Assembly (NCBI RefSeq): GCF_010993775.1
Contig: NZ_WOTO01000046.1
Span: 1 to 64,000 of the forward strand
Source of the DNA: Fodinicola feengrottensis
Lineage (GTDB): Bacteria > Actinomycetota > Actinomycetes > Mycobacteriales > HKI-0501
Direction of reading: 5' to 3'
Length of the DNA stretch: 64,000 nt
Position numbers and translations under genes: made by a program. Every line of letters begins with the position of its first letter. The stretch's first letter is position 1. The notes below the pieces were generated by a model that saw only the letters and a list, made by a program, of their open reading frames with translations, had not been told where the DNA came from and ran no database searches. This document shows, piece by piece, positions 45,460 through 56,794 of this stretch.

Positions 45460-47172
45460 ATGGTGGCAGCACTGACCAAAACTTCGACACCGTGGCACCG
45501 GTGCCGTCCTGCAATGAGCTCATCTATGCGAAAAAGCTGGAGCGGAACCTGCACGTCTGCCCGGACTGCGGGTCGCATCACCGGCTCACCGCGCCGCAGT
45601 GGCTCGACCTGCTGGTCGACCCGGGTGCGCAGCCGGTGTTGGCGGGACCCATCGGGGCCGCGGATCCGCTTGGTTTCGTTGATTCGATGCCCTATCCGCA
45701 ACGTTTGGAAGCAGCGCGGCGCAAAACCGGGCTGGCCGAGGCCGTGGTGTGCGTACGCGGCCGGATCCAGGGCTGGCCGGTGGTCGTCGCGGCGATGGAT
45801 TTCCGCTTTCTGGGCGGAAGCCTTGGCGCCGGTGCCGGCGAGCTGATCGTCGCCGCGGCGGCCCGCGCGCTGGCTGACGGAGTGCCGTTCGTGATCGTCA
45901 CCGCCGGCGGCGGCGGCGCGCGGATGCAGGAGGGCGTGATTTCCCTGCTGCAGATGGCACGTACCAGCCAGGCGCTGGCTGAGCTGGACGAAGCCGGCCT
46001 GCTGACCGTCTCGGTCATCACCGATCCCACGTATGGCGGCGTGGCGGCCTCTTTCGCGACGCTCACGGACGTGATCCTGGCCGAGCCGGGCGCGCGGCTG
46101 GGATTCGCCGGTCCGCGGGTGATCGCCGAGACGGTCGGGGAAACGCTGCCCGAGGGTTTCCAGACCGCCGAGTTTCTGTTGGCCAACGGGCTGATTGACG
46201 ACGTACGTCCACGGGCCCTGATGCGGGCGACGCTCGGGAAACTTCTCGCGGTGGCGGACAGTGGCAAAGCCGGCCGCCCCGGTCGGGCCGTACCGCGTCG
46301 TACGGGCGAGCCGGTTGTCACCCAGGCCGACCAGTTGCCGGCCCGACTCGCGTGGGATGTCGTGCAGTTGGCTCGCCATCTCGATCGGCCGTCCACTGTG
46401 GACCACATTGGCCAGCTGATAGATGGTTTTGTGGAACTGCATGGCGATCGTGCCTCCGGCGACTGTCCGGCGATTGTTGGTGGCCTGGGACTGCTGCGGG
46501 GCCGCCCGGTGGTGGTGATGGGCCATCAGAAGGGGCACAGCACCCGCGAGTTGGTGGACCGCAACTTCGGGATGGCGTCGCCGCAGGGCTATCGCAAGTC
46601 GGCCCGGTTGATGCGGCTGGCCGCCAAACTGGGCCGGCCGGTGGTGACCTTGGTGGACACTCCGGGCGCGCATCCCGGCGTGGCCGCCGAACAACACGGC
46701 CAGGCGGTCGCGATCGCGCAGAACCTGCGACTGATGTCCGGCCTGCCGGTGCCGATCGTGGCGGCGGTGACCGGTGAGGGCGGCAGCGGCGGCGCCCTCG
46801 CACTGGCAGTCTCGGATCGCCTGCTGGTGGCCGAAAACGCGGTCTACTCGGTGATCAGCCCGGAAGGATGTGCGGCGATTCTCTGGAAGAGCCGGGCACA
46901 TGCGCCGCGAGCCGCGCAGGCGTTGCGGGTGGATGCCCGCGCACTGTTGGAATTCGGCGTGGCCGACGGGGTCGTACGAGAGCCCGCCGGAGGGTGCACA
47001 CGAGGATCCGGCGCTGGCCAGCGGCTGGCTCGGCGACGCTCTGTGCGCAGCACTGGATGAGCTTCTTCCGTTGTCTCCGGCCGAAATCGTCCGCCGCCGG
47101 CGAGAGCGGTTCCGAGCCGTCGGCCGCCCGAAGCCCACCACCGAAAGCAGGAGGCTGGATGCCACCGCATGA
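45460..47172 (+). CDS. Acetyl-CoA carboxylase carboxyltransferase, fused beta and alpha subunits (AccDA) (two frameshifts)
   Basis: About 571 residues. The N-terminal beta half has the zinc region ([20 protein letters not shown]), where only one cysteine is left in the first Cys pair. It then has [20 protein letters not shown] and [12 protein letters not shown]. The alpha half starts near residue 300 with [20 protein letters not shown] and has [20 protein letters not shown] and [20 protein letters not shown]. One A is missing in the A-run at 45478-45481, and a second indel lies near 46985, after which the end reads [20 protein letters not shown]. It transfers carboxyl from biotin to acetyl-CoA to give malonyl-CoA. 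Followed by accB and accC. Confidence 0.9.
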
Positions 47173-47599
47173 CGACCCCGAGATCCTTCGGCAGCTCTGC
47201 GCCCACGCGGCCGAGCTCGCCCAGGCATCCGGCCGGCCGCTCAGCCGGCTGACCGTACGTACTGGCGAGACCGTCGTCGAGCTGGAGTGGGCTCTTACGA
47301 CGACCGCCGCGCCGGAAATCCCTGCCGGTCCCACCGAAGCCGAGGCCGAGCTCCGCTATCTGCGTTCGCCCATGGTCGGCACCTTCTATCACGCGGCGAC
47401 TCCGGACAGCGCGCCTTTCATCGGCGAGGGTGACGTCATCGAGATCGGCCAGCCGGTCGGGATTTTGGAGGCGATGAAGCTGATGAACCCGGTCGAGGCG
47501 GACATCATCGCCGGCCGGGTACTGGAAATCGTGGTACCGGACGGCACTTTCGTCGAGTACGACCAGCCGCTGGTGCTGCTCGCGCCGGCCGGAGCGTAG
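47159..47599 (+). CDS. accB: Biotin carboxyl carrier protein of acetyl-CoA carboxylase
   Basis: A 146-residue biotin carrier, frame intact. An N-terminal helix-rich part (EILRQLCAHAAELAQASGRP) is followed by a Pro/Thr linker and the biotinyl domain RSPMVGTFYHAATPDSAPF. The biotin lysine is in EAMKLM (Lys107). Its start overlaps the AccDA end by 14 bases and the accC start follows by three bases, so all three ACC genes are one coupled unit. This gives the cluster its own malonyl-CoA supply, as in the jadomycin-type clusters. Confidence 0.93.
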   Translation: MPPHDDPEILRQLCAHAAELAQASGRPLSRLTVRTGETVVELEWALTTTAAPEIPAGPTEAEAELRYLRSPMVGTFYHAATPDSAPFIGEGDVIEIGQPVGILEAMKLMNPVEADIIAGRVLEIVVPDGTFVEYDQPLVLLAPAGA

Positions 47600-47602
47600 G
47601 CG

Positions 47603-48955
47603 ATGTTCAGCAGCGTCCTGATCGCGAACCGCGGCGAGATCGCCCTGCGGGTCGCGCGTACCTGCCGAGAGCTGGGAATCCGGGTCATCGCGGTCTATTC
47701 GACAGCGGACCGGGACACCGCCGTGGTCCGGTTCGCCGACGAAGCGGTCCACATTGGACCGCCCACGCATCGGCGCAGCTATCTGAACGTGCCGGCCATT
47801 ATCGAGGCAGCGCTGTGTACTGGCGCGGAGGCGATCCATCCCGGCTATGGTTTTCTGTCCGAGGATCCGGACTTCGCGGAAATCTGCGCCCAGAACGGCA
47901 TCGCCTTCGTCGGACCGCCGCCTGAGAGCATGGCGTTGCTGGGCGACAAGGCGCGTACGCGTGCGTTGATGACCGACGCGGGTCTTCCGCTGCTGCCAGG
48001 CAGCCGAAAAAAAACCCTCGACAGCGCCGATGAGGCTCTGCGTTTCGCCGAGTCGGTGGGATTTCCGGTGATCGTGAAGCCGGCCGCGGGTGGCGGTGGC
48101 CGGGGGATGGCGATCGTACGCGATGCGGGCTCGTTTTCGCGGGCGTATCTGGACTGCCAGGCCAACGCACAAGCCGTCTTCGGCGACCGCCGGGTCTATG
48201 TCGAACGGTTTCTCGACCAGGCAAGGCATGTGGAAATCCAGGTGTTGCGGGATGCGTTCGGACATGCGGTCTCGCTCGGTGAGCGTGACTGTTCCGTCCA
48301 GCGTAGGCACCAGAAACTCATCGAGGAGACTCCCGCTCCGGATCTGCCGGCCGACTTGCTGGCGCGAATGGGCCGGGCCGCGGTCAGTGGTGCGGCGGCC
48401 GCCGGCCTGATCGGCGCCGGCACGTTCGAGTTCCTGGTCGACGAACGCGGTGATTTCTTCTTCATGGAAATCAACGGCCGGATTCAAGTGGAACATCCGG
48501 TCACCGAGATGGTCACCGGCGTCGACATCGTCGCCGAACAACTGAATATCGCCGCCGGCCGGCGAATGGCTCTGCGGCAGCAGGACGTGGTGCCACGCGG
48601 GGTGTCCATCGAATGCCGGGTGGTCGCCGAGGATCCGGCCCGTGGATTCCTGCCCACGCCGGCGACGCTGACCGAATTCGAACCGCCCGGCGGTCCGTTC
48701 GTACGCGTCGACACCCACGGCTATCCTGGCTGGTCGCTCGGCCCGGATTACGACTCGCTGCTAGCAAAAGTCGTCGTCTGGGCGCCAACTCGGGCCGCCG
48801 CCATCGCACGCATGGACCGCGCCCTCGGCGAATTCCGCGTCACCGGTCCCGGCCTTTGCACCACCATCGAGTTTCTCCGCGGCGTCCTCGCCGATCCGCT
48901 CTTTGTCGGGGCCAAACACACCACCGCCCTCATCGATCACCTCACCCGAATGTGA
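47603..48955 (+). CDS. accC: Biotin carboxylase subunit of acetyl-CoA carboxylase
   Basis: ATP-grasp enzyme of 450 residues that carboxylates biotin on AccB, frame intact. It has SVLIANRGEIALRVARTCRE at the N-terminus, then EAIHPGYGFLSEDPDFAEIC, the glycine-rich ATP loop KPAAGGGGRGMAIVRD, ERDCSVQRRHQKLIEETPAP and FMEINGRIQVEHPVTEMVTG. Residues and length are those of the bacterial AccC family. It is the last gene before a 145-base gap that should hold a promoter for the core PKS genes. Confidence 0.95.
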   Translation: MFSSVLIANRGEIALRVARTCRELGIRVIAVYSTADRDTAVVRFADEAVHIGPPTHRRSYLNVPAIIEAALCTGAEAIHPGYGFLSEDPDFAEICAQNGIAFVGPPPESMALLGDKARTRALMTDAGLPLLPGSRKKTLDSADEALRFAESVGFPVIVKPAAGGGGRGMAIVRDAGSFSRAYLDCQANAQAVFGDRRVYVERFLDQARHVEIQVLRDAFGHAVSLGERDCSVQRRHQKLIEETPAPDLPADLLARMGRAAVSGAAAAGLIGAGTFEFLVDERGDFFFMEINGRIQVEHPVTEMVTGVDIVAEQLNIAAGRRMALRQQDVVPRGVSIECRVVAEDPARGFLPTPATLTEFEPPGGPFVRVDTHGYPGWSLGPDYDSLLAKVVVWAPTRAAAIARMDRALGEFRVTGPGLCTTIEFLRGVLADPLFVGAKHTTALIDHLTRM

Positions 48956-49012
48956 CGAACGGTTACGTCTCCTGTGAGCTGTTTCGTTACATTCAAGGAA
49001 AAGTCGCGGGTG

Positions 49013-49040
49013 TTGTACAGGGATCGCACCGGGTTAAAGT
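49013..49040 (+). promoter_or_regulatory. Predicted promoter for the core PKS genes
   Basis: TTGTAC at 49013-49018 and TAAAGT at 49035-49040 are separated by 16 bases. They lie in the 145-base AT-richer gap between accC and the TcmI-type cyclase gene. The -35 and -10 hexamers fit the usual actinobacterial TTGNNN/TANNNT pattern loosely. This is prediction from sequence only. Confidence 0.4.
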
Positions 49041-49100
49041 TATTGCCACGATGTAAATGCCTTTTGATTCTGATAAATCTGAGGAAAGGAAAGCGGGACA

Positions 49101-49424
49101 GTGGCGCATAGAACACTGATTGTCGCGCATATGGATCCGGCCGACACCGACGCGGTGGCGGACCTGTTCGCGGAGTCGGACGCGACCGAACTACCGCATA
49201 TGGTGGGTGTGCAGCGCCGTTCGCTGTTCCGGTTCCATGGCCTCTACTTTCACTTGGTGGAAGCGCAGGAGAACATCGCCCCGCGGCTTTACCAGGCCCG
49301 CAGCCACCCGCTCTACCAGCAGCTGAACAGCGGGCTGGCGAAATACATGCGGCCGTACGACCCGAACTGGAAAGAGCCCAAAGACGCCATGGCCGAGCAG
49401 TTCTATTCATGGCACGCCGAGTAG
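49101..49424 (+). CDS. TcmI-family type II polyketide cyclase
   Basis: A 107-residue cyclase, frame intact. It reads HRTLIVAHMDPADTDAVADL, then FAESDATELPHMVGVQRRSL, FRFHGLYFHLVEAQENIAP and LAKYMRPYDPNWKEPKDAMA. TcmI-type cyclases close later rings of aromatic polyketides, and are usually encoded directly before the cupin and KS-alpha genes as here. GTG start with GAGGAAAGG upstream. It is the first gene of the core PKS block. Confidence 0.93.
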   Translation: MAHRTLIVAHMDPADTDAVADLFAESDATELPHMVGVQRRSLFRFHGLYFHLVEAQENIAPRLYQARSHPLYQQLNSGLAKYMRPYDPNWKEPKDAMAEQFYSWHAE

Positions 49425-49441
49425 TCGGGAGTCGTACGATC

Positions 49442-49854
49442 ATGCCGAAAATCCACGTTGACAGTGTTGAGCCGAACCGCCGCCGCGGTGGCGAACTGCG
49501 GGTGTTTGCTGAGCCCCCAAAACGGCCGCTTCCACCTCCGGATTCATGGGCGTTGTCAGGTTGGCGCCGGGAGAGTCCATTTCCGAGCACTACCACCCGT
49601 ATTCCGAGGAGTTCCTGTACGTGGTCAGCGGCCATCTGCAGATGCGTTTGGACGACGAGAAAATCGACCTCGGGCCGGGCGAGTCGCTGATGGTGCCGAT
49701 CGATGCCCGGCACCGGCTGGAAAACAGTGGCACCGAGCCGGCCGAAGGCGTGTTCTTCCTCAGCCCACTGGCGCCCCGGCCGGAGCTGGGGCACGTCGAC
49801 ACCGAAGAGCAGCCGAACCAGCAGGAGCCCCAGTTGTCGGTCTCCCATGAGTAA
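49442..49854 (+). CDS. Cupin-fold polyketide protein (two nearby indels)
   Basis: About 137 residues. The N-terminus reads [20 protein letters not shown]. There is an extra T at 49504-49506 and an extra C at 49514-49518. With these two removed the sequence continues [20 protein letters not shown], typical of cupins encoded next to KS-alpha (WhiE ORFII type). The metal-binding part is [19 protein letters not shown] (two His, Glu) and [14 protein letters not shown] chose ATG 49442, with GGGAG upstream. An in-frame ATG at 49409 lies inside the cyclase gene. Function: monooxygenase or cyclase helper in these clusters. The end overlaps the KS-alpha start. Confidence 0.84.
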
Positions 49855-51115
49855 AGCTGTCGTCACCGGGATCGGCGTGGTCGCGCCGGGCGGGATTGGC
49901 ACCAGGGCGTTCTGGGACCTGCTGTCCTCCGGCCGGACGGCTACCCGTGCGATCACCCATTTCGACACCACCGGCTTCCGGTCCAGGATCGGCGCCGAAG
50001 TCGACTTCGATCCGGCCGATTCCGGGCTCACCCATCAGGAAACTCGCCGGATGGACCGCGCCGCACAGTTCGCCGCGGTGTGTACGGACGAAGCCATCGC
50101 TGACAGTGGCCTCGACTTCGCCGGCATCGACCCTGGCCGGATCGGCGTGTCGATTGGCAGCGCGGTCGGTTGCACGGTCAGCCTCGAGCGTGAGTATGTC
50201 GTGCTCAGCGACACCGGCAAGAACTGGCTGGTGGACGAGACGTACCAGGTGCCGCACCTCTATTCGTACATGGCGCCAAGTTCGCTGGGCTGCGAGGTGG
50301 CCTGGCGAGTCGGCGCGGAAGGTCCGGTCGCCGTGGTGTCGACCGGTTGCACGTCCGGATTGGACGCTGTCGGTCACGCGGTCGGGCTGATCGAGGAGGG
50401 CACCGCCGATATCGTCCTCGCCGGTGCGACGGACGCGCCGATCTCCCCGATCACGGTCGCGTGTTTTGACGCCATCAAAGCGACTTCGCCAAACAACGAG
50501 GACCCCGAGCACGCCCTCAGACCGTTTGACCGGCGCCGCAACGGCTTCGTCCTCGGTGAAGGCGCGGCGATTTTCGTCCTGGAGAGCGCCGAACACGCTC
50601 GCCGCCGTGGTGTGCGTGGGTACGTCGAAATCGGTGGTTTCGCGACCCGCAGCAATGCTTTCCACATGACCGGCCTGAAACCGGACGGCCGGGAGCTCAG
50701 CGAGGCGATCGCGGTGGCGATGGACCGGGCGCACGCCAACCCCGAGGACATCGACTACGTCAACGCGCACGGCTCGGGAACCAAGCAGAACGACCGGCAT
50801 GAGACGGCGGCTTTCAAGCGAGCGCTGGGAGAACGAGCCCACCAGGTGCCGGTCAGCTCGATCAAGTCGATGATCGGCCATTCGTTGGGCGCCATCGGGT
50901 CGCTGGAGATCGCGGCATGTGCGCTGGCGTTGCAGAACCAGGTGGTGCCGCCGACGGCGAACCTGGAAGAGCCCGACCCCGAATGCGATCTGGACTATGT
51001 CCCCAAAGTCGCTCGCGAGCGGGAACTGGAGACGATTCTGACCGTCGGCAGCGGCTTCGGTGGATTCCAGTCCGCGATGGTGTTGAGCAAACCGGCGGGT
51101 GAGATTCATGTCTGA
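49847..51115 (+). CDS. Type II PKS ketosynthase alpha (KS-alpha)
   Basis: A 422-residue condensing enzyme, frame intact. The active-site cysteine is Cys168 in [11 protein letters not shown]. The catalytic histidines are His308 in [11 protein letters not shown] and His345 in [17 protein letters not shown], with Lys340. It forms a heterodimer with KS-beta and elongates malonyl units on the ACP. Start overlaps the cupin stop; stop overlaps the KS-beta start. The sequence type, together with neighbouring WhiE-like genes, suggests the pentangular or spore-pigment branch. A phylogeny would be needed to confirm that. Confidence 0.97.
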   Translation: MSKAVVTGIGVVAPGGIGTRAFWDLLSSGRTATRAITHFDTTGFRSRIGAEVDFDPADSGLTHQETRRMDRAAQFAAVCTDEAIADSGLDFAGIDPGRIGVSIGSAVGCTVSLEREYVVLSDTGKNWLVDETYQVPHLYSYMAPSSLGCEVAWRVGAEGPVAVVSTGCTSGLDAVGHAVGLIEEGTADIVLAGATDAPISPITVACFDAIKATSPNNEDPEHALRPFDRRRNGFVLGEGAAIFVLESAEHARRRGVRGYVEIGGFATRSNAFHMTGLKPDGRELSEAIAVAMDRAHANPEDIDYVNAHGSGTKQNDRHETAAFKRALGERAHQVPVSSIKSMIGHSLGAIGSLEIAACALALQNQVVPPTANLEEPDPECDLDYVPKVARERELETILTVGSGFGGFQSAMVLSKPAGEIHV

Positions 51116-52328
51116 CGACCGCGCGATCATCACCGGAATTGGTGCCACCGCGCCGAACGGGCTCGGCACCGAGGCGTACTGGGCGGCGACGCTCGACGGC
51201 AAGAGTGGTATCCGGGAAATCGAGAGTTTCGACCCGGCGAACTACACGACCCAGGTCGCTGGCCAGGTGCCGGAGTTCGTCGCGACCCAATATGTCCCGG
51301 CGAAAGTGATGGTGCAGACCGACCGGTGGACGCATTTGGCGCTCGCCGGCGCGGCGATGGCACTGGCCGACGCAGGTTTGGATCCGGCTGGTATGCGCGA
51401 ATACGAGATGGCCGTGGTGACCGCCAGTTCGTCTGGCGGCAGCGAGTTCGGCCAGCGGGAGATCCAGAAGCTCTGGAGCAACGGTCCGCAACACGTGGGC
51501 GCGTACCAGTCGATTGCCTGGTTTTATGCGGCTTCCACTGGCCAACTGTCGATTATGCACGGAATGCGTGGCGCCTGTGGCGTGCTGGCCTCCGAGCAGG
51601 CCGGTGGGTTGGACGTGGTCGCGCAGTCCCGCCGGCTGTTGCGGCGGCCGGACACCACGACCGTGTTGACCGGGGGCGCCGACCATGCCCTTTGCCCGTA
51701 CGGAATGGTGGCCCAGTCGAGCACCGGACGGCTCAGTAAGGCGGTCGATCCGGAGCGGGCGTACCAACCGTTCACGGCGGACGCCGCTGGATATGTGCCG
51801 GGTGAGGGCGGCGCGCATTTCGTGATGGAGCGCGCGGATGAGGCGAAAGCGCGCGGGGCTTCGCAGCGATATGGCGAAGTTCTCGGTTACGCGGCGACCT
51901 TCGACCCGCCGCCCGGCTCGCCGCGGCCGCCGTCGCTGCGGCGCGCGATCGAGGGTGCGCTGGCCGACGCCGGCCTCACCTCGGCCGACGTGGACGTGGT
52001 TTTCGCTGACGCGGCGGGAGATCCCGAGCTGGATCGGATCGAGGCCGGTGCGATCGCGGCGGTTTTCGGTCCGTACGCGGTGCCGGTGACCGCGCCCAAG
52101 ACGATGACCGGCCGGCTCTATGCCGGTGGCGCCTCGCTGGACCTCGCGGCCGCCCTGCTGAGCATCCGCGACAACGTCATCCCGCCGACGGTCAATGTCG
52201 GCGAGGTGGCGACCGGTTGTCCGATTGACCTGGTCACCGAAACCCGGCCGGCGCGGGTGCGTACCGCCCTGATCGTCGCCCGTGGATATGGCGGATTCAA
52301 CGCCGCGCTTGTGGTACGTGCGATCTAA
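51108..52328 (+). CDS. Type II PKS chain-length factor (KS-beta)
   Basis: A 406-residue partner of KS-alpha, frame intact. The active-site position has Gln164 ([12 protein letters not shown]) instead of Cys, as in chain-length factors, where the Gln helps to decarboxylate malonyl-ACP and so make the acetyl starter. No priming ketosynthase or acyltransferase gene is seen in the window, which fits an acetate starter. It sets the chain length; the number of units cannot be read from sequence alone. Start codon lies inside the KS-alpha gene (8-base overlap). Confidence 0.96.
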   Translation: MSDDRAIITGIGATAPNGLGTEAYWAATLDGKSGIREIESFDPANYTTQVAGQVPEFVATQYVPAKVMVQTDRWTHLALAGAAMALADAGLDPAGMREYEMAVVTASSSGGSEFGQREIQKLWSNGPQHVGAYQSIAWFYAASTGQLSIMHGMRGACGVLASEQAGGLDVVAQSRRLLRRPDTTTVLTGGADHALCPYGMVAQSSTGRLSKAVDPERAYQPFTADAAGYVPGEGGAHFVMERADEAKARGASQRYGEVLGYAATFDPPPGSPRPPSLRRAIEGALADAGLTSADVDVVFADAAGDPELDRIEAGAIAAVFGPYAVPVTAPKTMTGRLYAGGASLDLAAALLSIRDNVIPPTVNVGEVATGCPIDLVTETRPARVRTALIVARGYGGFNAALVVRAI

Positions 52329-52347
52329 CACTCTTTCGGAGGAATTT

Positions 52348-53108
<761 letters not shown>

Positions 53109-53138
53109 TCGTCGCCGGTTCTAGAAGGGAGAAGTGCG

Positions 53139-53387
53139 ATGAGTGAGTTCACCGCGGACGAGTTGGCACGCATCATGCGGCAGTATGCCGGGGTCACCGA
53201 TCCGCCGCCGCTGGACGGCGAGCAGCGGGACACCGACTTTGCCGAGCTGGGCTGCGATTCCCTTGGTCTGATCGAGGTCAAGGCCAGGATCGAAACCGAG
53301 TATCACGTCACCATTCCGGAAAACGGGTTGTCCACGCCGGCCGAGTTGATGGACTACGTCAACGAGCAGCAGAAGGCGAAGCGATAA
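53139..53387 (+). CDS. Type II PKS acyl carrier protein
   Basis: An 82-residue ACP, frame intact. The phosphopantetheine serine is Ser41 in ELGCDSLGLIEVKARIE. It begins SEFTADELARIMRQYAGVTD and ends in a short charged tail. It carries the growing polyketide between KS, ketoreductase and cyclases. The GAAGGGAGAAG before ATG is a good ribosome site. The stop is adjacent to the aromatase start (TAATG type overlap). Confidence 0.96.
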   Translation: MSEFTADELARIMRQYAGVTDPPPLDGEQRDTDFAELGCDSLGLIEVKARIETEYHVTIPENGLSTPAELMDYVNEQQKAKR

Positions 53388-53860
53388 TGGCTGGGCACAC
53401 CGAAAACAGTGTCGTCATCGAGGCCCCGCTGGACCTGGTGTGGGACATGACCAACGACATCGAGTCGTGGCCGGCTCTGTTCACCGAGTACGCATCTGTC
53501 GAGGTCCTGCGCCGGATTGGTCCCACCGTACGATTCCGGCTCACCCTGAAGCCGGACCAGAACGGCACCGCGTGGAGCTGGGTTTCCGATCGTACGTCCA
53601 ATCCGGCCACCCGCACGGTCCGTGCACACCGTGTGGAGACCGGCAACTTCGAGTTCATGGACATCTTCTGGGAATATACCGAGCTTTCCGATGGCGTTCA
53701 GATGCGCTGGGTGCAGGACTTTCACATGTTGGACACCGCCCCGGTGGACGACGAGGCGATGACCAACCGGCTCAACACCAACACGGTGATCCAGATGAAC
53801 CACATCAAGCGGGCGGTCGAAAAGCGCGCCGCAGAGCTGTCTGAAGGGGCTTTCCGATGA
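53387..53860 (+). CDS. Polyketide aromatase/cyclase, single-domain SRPBCC
   Basis: A 157-residue START/Bet v 1-fold protein, frame intact. It reads TENSVVIEAPLDLVWDMTND, IESWPALFTEYASVEVLRR, TRTVRAHRVETGNFEFMDIF and WEYTELSDGVQMRWVQDFHM. These match monodomain aromatase/cyclases such as TcmN and WhiE ORFVI, which form the first rings of non-reduced or C9-reduced chains. It directly follows the ACP and overlaps the O-methyltransferase start by four bases. Confidence 0.94.
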   Translation: MAGHTENSVVIEAPLDLVWDMTNDIESWPALFTEYASVEVLRRIGPTVRFRLTLKPDQNGTAWSWVSDRTSNPATRTVRAHRVETGNFEFMDIFWEYTELSDGVQMRWVQDFHMLDTAPVDDEAMTNRLNTNTVIQMNHIKRAVEKRAAELSEGAFR

Positions 53861-54920
53861 CTCAGGCTCCGCCAACCCCGCAGGCTGTTTTCCCCACCTG
53901 GCTCAGCTTCCGCCGCGGGTGCGGATGTTGACGATGGTCACCGCGCACCACATTTCCCACGTCATGCACGTGATCGCGGAGCTGGGCATCGCCGACAAGG
54001 TGGCGGCCAAGCCGCAGACCGCTGGTGGTGAGTTGGCCGACGAGACCGGTACGGACACGGCCGCGCTGGCCCGGGTGTTGGATGCGGCGACCGCGGTCGG
54101 GGTTTTTTCGGCTGCAGCCGGACGGCAAGTACGAGATGACCGCCGAGGCGGAGTTCCTCCGCTCAGATGTTCCGGGGCAGCGTTAAGGACTTCGCCGTCC
54201 ACATCGGAAACGTCAGCCGCCTGCACTCGTACGGTGAGCTGCTGAACACCGTACGGACCGGCGAGACGGCCTTCAACCGGGTACACGGACAGCCGGTCTT
54301 TGACTACTTCGCGGACAAGCCGGAGCTTTCGGCGCCGTTCAACCGGGCGATGACCTCCTTCTCCGGGCACGCTGCGACGGAGCTCGCGAAGCTTGGCCCA
54401 TTCGGCGACTTCAGTGTGGTGGCGGATCTCGGCGGCGGCCACGGCCTGATGCTGTCCGAGATTCTCAAGCACCACAGCAATGTCCGCGGCCTGCTCTACG
54501 ACCGTCCCGAGGTCACCCCGGGAGCGCCGGCCCTGCTGAAAAAAGGCGGGCGTCGCCGATCGTACGACCGTGGTCTCCGGCGACTTCTTCAGCAATGTGC
54601 CCGAAGGTCCGGACGCGTACATTTTGAAGAGCGTCCTGCACGACTGGGACGACGGCGAATGCGGCACGATCCTGCGCAATGTGCGCAAGGCCATCGGCGA
54701 AAACACCGATGCTCGGCTGTTCCTGATCGAGGCCGTGATGACCGAGGCCAACGTCTGGGACTTCAGCCGGATCCTGGACCTGGAGATGCTGGTCAACGTC
54801 GGTGGCCAGGAGCGCACCCAGCGCGGCTGGGCGACTTTGCTGGCGGCCAGTGGATTCGAGCTGGTCAAGGTGACCCGGGCGGTGCCACCGAACAACATTC
54901 TCGAGTGCAGGCCGGTATGA
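53857..54920 (+). CDS. SAM-dependent O-methyltransferase, TcmN/DnrK-type (four indels)
   Basis: About 354 residues after repair. It starts MTQAPPTPQAVFPHLAQLPP and continues TAHHISHVMHVIAELGIADK. It has VADLGGGHGLMLSEILKHHS as SAM motif I, YDRPEVTPGAPALLKKAG, VSGDFFSNVPEGPDAYILKS, HDWDDGECGTILRNVRKAI and DLEMLVNVGGQERTQRGWAT. Indels: one C missing at 53892-53895, one T extra at 54103-54108, one G extra at 54174-54177, and one G extra near 54545-54550. It would methylate a phenolic hydroxyl of the polyketide. It is coupled to the luciferase-like gene by ATGA. Confidence 0.88.
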
Positions 54921-56046
54921 CCCGACCCCGGGTGTCCGCCGGCATCGTGTGGAGCACCAGCGCGCCGATCCCGGCCGGCCGGGCCCAGCTGGGCCTCGCG
55001 CGGGCCGGTGGGCTGGATTCCTTCTGGGCCGTCGACCACCTGATCAGCCCGTTTCCGAAAGCCGTGTGGGACCCGGACTTCACCTTCCTGGCGAAGAAAA
55101 CGTCGACGCCGGACGAGGCGTACGACTTCGCCACCATGTTGGGGCATCTGGCCGGCAAGGCCGGCCGGATGCGCCTGGGCGTGGGCGTCACCGACCCACA
55201 TCGCCGGCATCCGGCACTGCTGGCCCAGACCTTCCTCACGCTGTCACACCTGACAAAAAGGGCCCCGATCCTCGCGCTGGGAGCTGGTGAAAGGGAAAAC
55301 CTGGACCCGTACGGAATCGAGCACAGTCAGCCGGTGAGCCGCGTCGAGGAGGCACTGCAAGTTCTCCGTGCCTGCCTCGACGCGGACGGTTCGGTCGACT
55401 TCGACGGGAAGTTCTTCCAGCTGGACAAGGCGGTCATGGACCTGCGTCCGCCGCGTCCGGACCGAGCACCTCAGCTGTGGCTGGGAGCCAACGGTCCACG
55501 AATGCTTGCCTGACTGGAAAGTACGCGGACGGCTGGTATCCGTGGGAGCTGGTGCCGCCGTCCGAGTACGAGCGGCGGCTCAGCATCGTGACCAAGTCGG
55601 CGCTGACCGCTGGCCGCGATCCGGACCGGATCGAGGCTGCACAGGTCATTACCTACGTGGCCGGGTCAAACCAGCAGAATGTGGAAAAGCTGCTCCGCAG
55701 CAAGGCGGTCCGCTACCTCGGCCTGTTCGCGTCGGCGGCCGAATGGGCGAACCACGGCGTGGATCACCCGCTCGGGCCCGACTACACCGGCCCGGTCGAC
55801 CTGATGCCACATCGGTACAGCCGGAGCGAAATGCTGCGGGCGATCGACGCGGTTCCGGACGAGTTGATCCGGCAGCGAATGCTGGTGGGTACGCCCAAAC
55901 AGCTGCTCAGCAGGATCCGGGACCTGGTCGACGTTGGCCTGCGGCATGCGGTTCTCGTCCCCGCTTCGGCGCTGGTTTCCCCCGCTGATGCCGCTTTTGG
56001 GCTCGGCAGCGCGCTGTGGATGGCGAACAGATTGAGGCACGGATGA
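54917..56046 (+). CDS. Luciferase-like (LLM) oxidoreductase, probably F420- or FMN-dependent (one frameshift)
   Basis: About 376 residues of the methylene-tetrahydromethanopterin-reductase-like group. It has TRPRVSAGIVWSTSAPIPAG, LARAGGLDSFWAVDHLISPF, MRLGVGVTDPHRRHPALLAQ, ILALGAGERENLDPYGIEHS and APQLWLGANGPRMLA. After an indel near 55510 it continues TGKYADGWYPWELVPPSEYE and ends ALVSPADAAFGLGSALWMAN. The layout with GVGVTDPHRRHPA is common to F420-dependent members. It could reduce or oxidise the polyketide or an intermediate. It is unrelated in sequence detail to the luciferase-like gene at 4-5 kb. Confidence 0.84.
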
Positions 56047-56776
56047 GGGGACTCGAAGGCCGCCGCGCGCTGGTGACTGGCGGTGCGCGCGGCATTGGCA
56101 GGGCTTGTGTGCTGGCGCTGGCCAAGGCCGGGGTGAGGACTGTCGTCGCCTATCGTACAAAAGATCAGGCAGTGGTGGATCTCGACGTGGAGTTGGCGGA
56201 AATCGGCTCCGGTCACCGGCTCGTCCAAGCAGACGTGACCAGCGCCGAAGACGTTGCCGCGCTGGCAAAACAGTGTGAGGACTTCCTCGGCGGCCTCGAC
56301 ATTGTGGTCAACAACGCCGGTGTGATCAGTCATGTGCCCTATAGCGTCCTGTCGGACGACGAGTGGGATCGGATCGTACGCACCAACCTCGACGGTACGC
56401 ACCGGGTGACCAAAGCTGTGTTGCCGCTGCTGGGAAACGGCTCCTCGGTAGTCAACATTGGTTCTGGTACGGCCGACGCCGGCGTGCCGACGCTTGGCCA
56501 CTATGCCGCGCGAAGGCGGGTGTGGTCGGGTTGACCAAGGCCCTTGGCAAAGAACTCGGCCCAGTGGGCGTACGAGTGAACGCCGTGGTCGCGGGTTTGG
56601 TGGAGACCAACATGATCTCCAGCTATTCGAACGAGCAGCGCGAGCGGCTCGCCGCGATGACTTCGCTGCGGCGGCTCGGAAAGCCTGAGGACATCGCCGG
56701 TGTGGTGCTTTTCCTCGCCAGCGATCTGGCCCGTTATGTGACAGCCACGACCGTACGCGTCGACGGCGGAATGTAA
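56043..56776 (+). CDS. Second SDR ketoreductase of the cluster (one frameshift)
   Basis: About 244 residues. The cofactor loop is RRALVTGGARGIGRACVLAL. VVNNAGVISHVPYSVLSDDE, VVNIGSGTADAGVPTLGHYA and the Lys in AAKAGVVGLTKALGKELG follow, and the end is [20 protein letters not shown] with VRVDGGM. A G is missing near 56511. Order and detail closely parallel the first ketoreductase (NNAGxISHxP; [13 protein letters not shown]), so the two are probably duplicates with different target positions. ATG start overlaps the previous stop by four bases. Confidence 0.87.
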
Positions 56777-56794
56777 GAGAAAGGGACTCTTCAG

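Noticed and set aside
46844-48718. A 624-codon open frame on the minus strand opposite accB and accC
   Set aside because: It is antisense to clear biotin carboxylase and carrier genes; its composition is that of a shadow frame.
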